A stretch of DNA of 5,868 nt, taken from the NCBI GenBank assembly GCA_005884155.1, contig VAXD01000114.1:8011-13878 (forward strand). Reading direction: 5' to 3'. The DNA is from Actinomycetota bacterium. GTDB lineage: Bacteria > Actinomycetota > Thermoleophilia > Gaiellales > Gaiellaceae. Positions 5,008 to 5,868 of this stretch are shown in pieces (position 1 is the stretch's first letter; every line of letters begins with the position of its first letter). The position numbers and the translations under genes were made by a program. The notes beneath the pieces are model-generated. The model worked only from the letters and a program-made list of their open reading frames with translations. It was not told the DNA's origin and ran no database searches.

Positions 5008-5013
5008 AGTCTA
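5008..5013 (-). promoter_or_regulatory. Candidate leaderless -10 (TAGACT) of the YhaM-like gene
   Basis: Minus-strand TAGACT ends 6 nt before the GTG at 5001. With the usual 6-8 nt from -10 to start site, transcription would begin at the start codon itself, which fits the lack of a Shine-Dalgarno. No good -35 is seen. Confidence 0.4.
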
Positions 5014-5030
5014 GGCGGGAAGCCGGATGC

Positions 5031-5036
5031 TAGGCT
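5031..5036 (+). promoter_or_regulatory. Candidate leaderless -10 (TAGGCT) of the DUF1015 gene
   Basis: TAGGCT ends 8 nt before the ATG at 5045, the distance expected when transcription begins at the start codon. No Shine-Dalgarno is present. It mirrors the TAGACT of the divergent gene; the two -10 boxes are 17 bp apart. No clear -35 is seen. Confidence 0.4.
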
Positions 5037-5044
5037 CGGCCGCG

Positions 5045-5868
5045 ATGGCCGAGGTCAAGCCGTTTCGCGCCGTTCGCTACGTCGAGGCGGCCGGGCCGCT
5101 CCAGAGCCTCGTCGCCCCGCCGTACGACGTGATCTCGCCCGAGGAGCGCGAGCGCTTCCGCGCCGCGAGCTCGTACAACGTCGTCCATTTGACGCTGGCC
5201 GACGACGAGGCCGAAGCGGGCCGGCTCTGGCGCGAGTGGCGCGCCGACGGAGTGCTCGAGGACGAGCCCGAGGGCGTCTGGTGGCTGTCGCAGGACTACG
5301 TCGGCCCGGACGAGGTCGCGCGTACGCGCGAGCCGTACGAGACGCGGGTCGTCCTGCCCCACGAGCGCACACACCGCGGCCCGAAGGAAGGCCGTTTGCG
5401 CCTGCTCCGTGAGACCCGCGCGCAGCTGGAGCCGCTCTTCTTCCTCTACGAGGGCGAGCCGGTCGCGCGGCGGCCCGACCGCGAGCCGGACCTCGAGGTC
5501 GAGGGCGCGCGGCTGTGGCGTCTCCCGCCCGACGGGATCGCCGAGGCGTTCGCCGACCGGCAGCTGCTGATCGCCGACGGCCACCACCGCTACGAGACCG
5601 CGCTCGCCTATGGGCCGGACGTCGACGTCCTCGCCGTGCTCGTCAGCCTCGACGATCCGGGCCTGACGATCTTCCCGACGCACCGCGTCTTCGAGCATTC
5701 GCCGAGCGAGGAGCTCGACACCGAGGAGACGCTGCCCGGCCCCGAGGCGGCTCTGCGCGCCCTCGATCAGGTGCCGCACGATCGAGCGGCGGCGGTGGTC
5801 TATCGTGACGGTCGTTCCGAGCTGGCCGTGGACGGGAACGAGCTCGACGTGCAGCTCGTCGACCGGCT
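5045..5868 (+). CDS. DUF1015 family protein, 3' end outside the window
   Basis: Open from ATG 5045 to the window end (274 codons); the family is usually about 400 residues, so roughly the last third is missing. Seen: the family's N-terminal signature VKPFRAVRYVEAAG, SLVAPPYDVISPEERERF and SYNVVHLTL (residues 4-50), a tryptophan-rich stretch (LWREWRADGVL, VWWLSQDY), LPHERTHRGPKEGRLRLL (about 104-121) and the core motif LLIADGHHRYETALAY (about 174-189). No signal peptide or membrane segment is visible. Its function is not established. The DGHHR motif recalls the ParB/sulfiredoxin-like fold, in which SerK acts as an ADP-dependent serine kinase, and DUF1015 genes often sit near serine biosynthesis genes; both points are from memory and suggest, but do not show, a role in small-molecule phosphorylation. 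A TAGGCT 8 nt upstream of the ATG supports this start and a leaderless mRNA. Confidence 0.88.
   Translation, partial: MAEVKPFRAVRYVEAAGPLQSLVAPPYDVISPEERERFRAASSYNVVHLTLADDEAEAGRLWREWRADGVLEDEPEGVWWLSQDYVGPDEVARTREPYETRVVLPHERTHRGPKEGRLRLLRETRAQLEPLFFLYEGEPVARRPDREPDLEVEGARLWRLPPDGIAEAFADRQLLIADGHHRYETALAYGPDVDVLAVLVSLDDPGLTIFPTHRVFEHSPSEELDTEETLPGPEAALRALDQVPHDRAAAVVYRDGRSELAVDGNELDVQLVDR

Noticed and set aside
4639..5412. 257-codon plus-strand frame over the YhaM-like and DUF1015 genes
   Set aside because: It is arginine-rich and without motifs, and runs antisense to one real gene and out of frame with another.
5030..5779. 249-codon minus-strand frame opposite the DUF1015 gene
   Set aside because: No family motifs are visible, whereas the opposite strand carries the DUF1015 signatures PPYDVIS and ADGHHRYET in one open frame.

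Overview
The window is GC-rich, uses GTG starts freely, packs its genes tightly, and has several starts with a TANNNT-like -10 a few bases upstream and no Shine-Dalgarno. Together with the gene content (a BldN-like ECF sigma factor, an actinobacterial-style ArsR, a methylmalonyl-CoA epimerase, a possible DUF3107-like small protein) this suggests an actinobacterium, perhaps a deep-branching one such as Thermoleophilia. That placement is inference; no rRNA or marker gene is present. I see no mobile element, CRISPR array, tRNA or rRNA.

Layout. Positions 31-3679 hold five tightly spaced plus-strand genes: an FtsH-type membrane AAA+ zinc protease with a shortened N-terminus, methylmalonyl-CoA epimerase, a 75-residue unknown protein overlapping it by 8 bp, an ECF-type sigma factor with no anti-sigma gene visible beside it, and, 4 bp later, a shortened YchF-like GTPase paralog with an altered P-loop. 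The last two look co-transcribed. At 4174-5001 (minus) lies an OB-fold plus HD-domain protein of the YhaM type. It diverges from a DUF1015 protein (5045 to the window end, plus strand, incomplete). An arsR-family gene (3785-4138, plus) converges on the YhaM-like gene, with a perfect 9-bp hairpin whose loop is the arsR stop codon.

The most interesting piece is the 105-bp gap between the GTPase gene and arsR. On the minus strand, divergent from arsR, it holds a 16-codon reading frame (3676-3723) encoding MSCCDCDCDCCSGCC: 8 cysteines and 3 aspartates in 15 residues. An AAAGGAGG Shine-Dalgarno sits 7 nt before its ATG, the best ribosome-binding site in the window, and a plausible promoter (TTGACG, 17 bp, TAGCGT) lies upstream. 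An ATTGA-N6-TCAAT inverted repeat of the ArsR/SmtB type overlaps that -35 box and the arsR start codon, so one ArsR dimer could control both genes. No arsenic pump or reductase gene is in the window, so the microgene is the only evident partner of arsR besides arsR itself. My reading is a minimal metal(loid)-responsive module: a thiol-bearing repressor paired with a ribosomally made, phytochelatin-like or metallothionein-like chelating peptide too short for normal gene callers.
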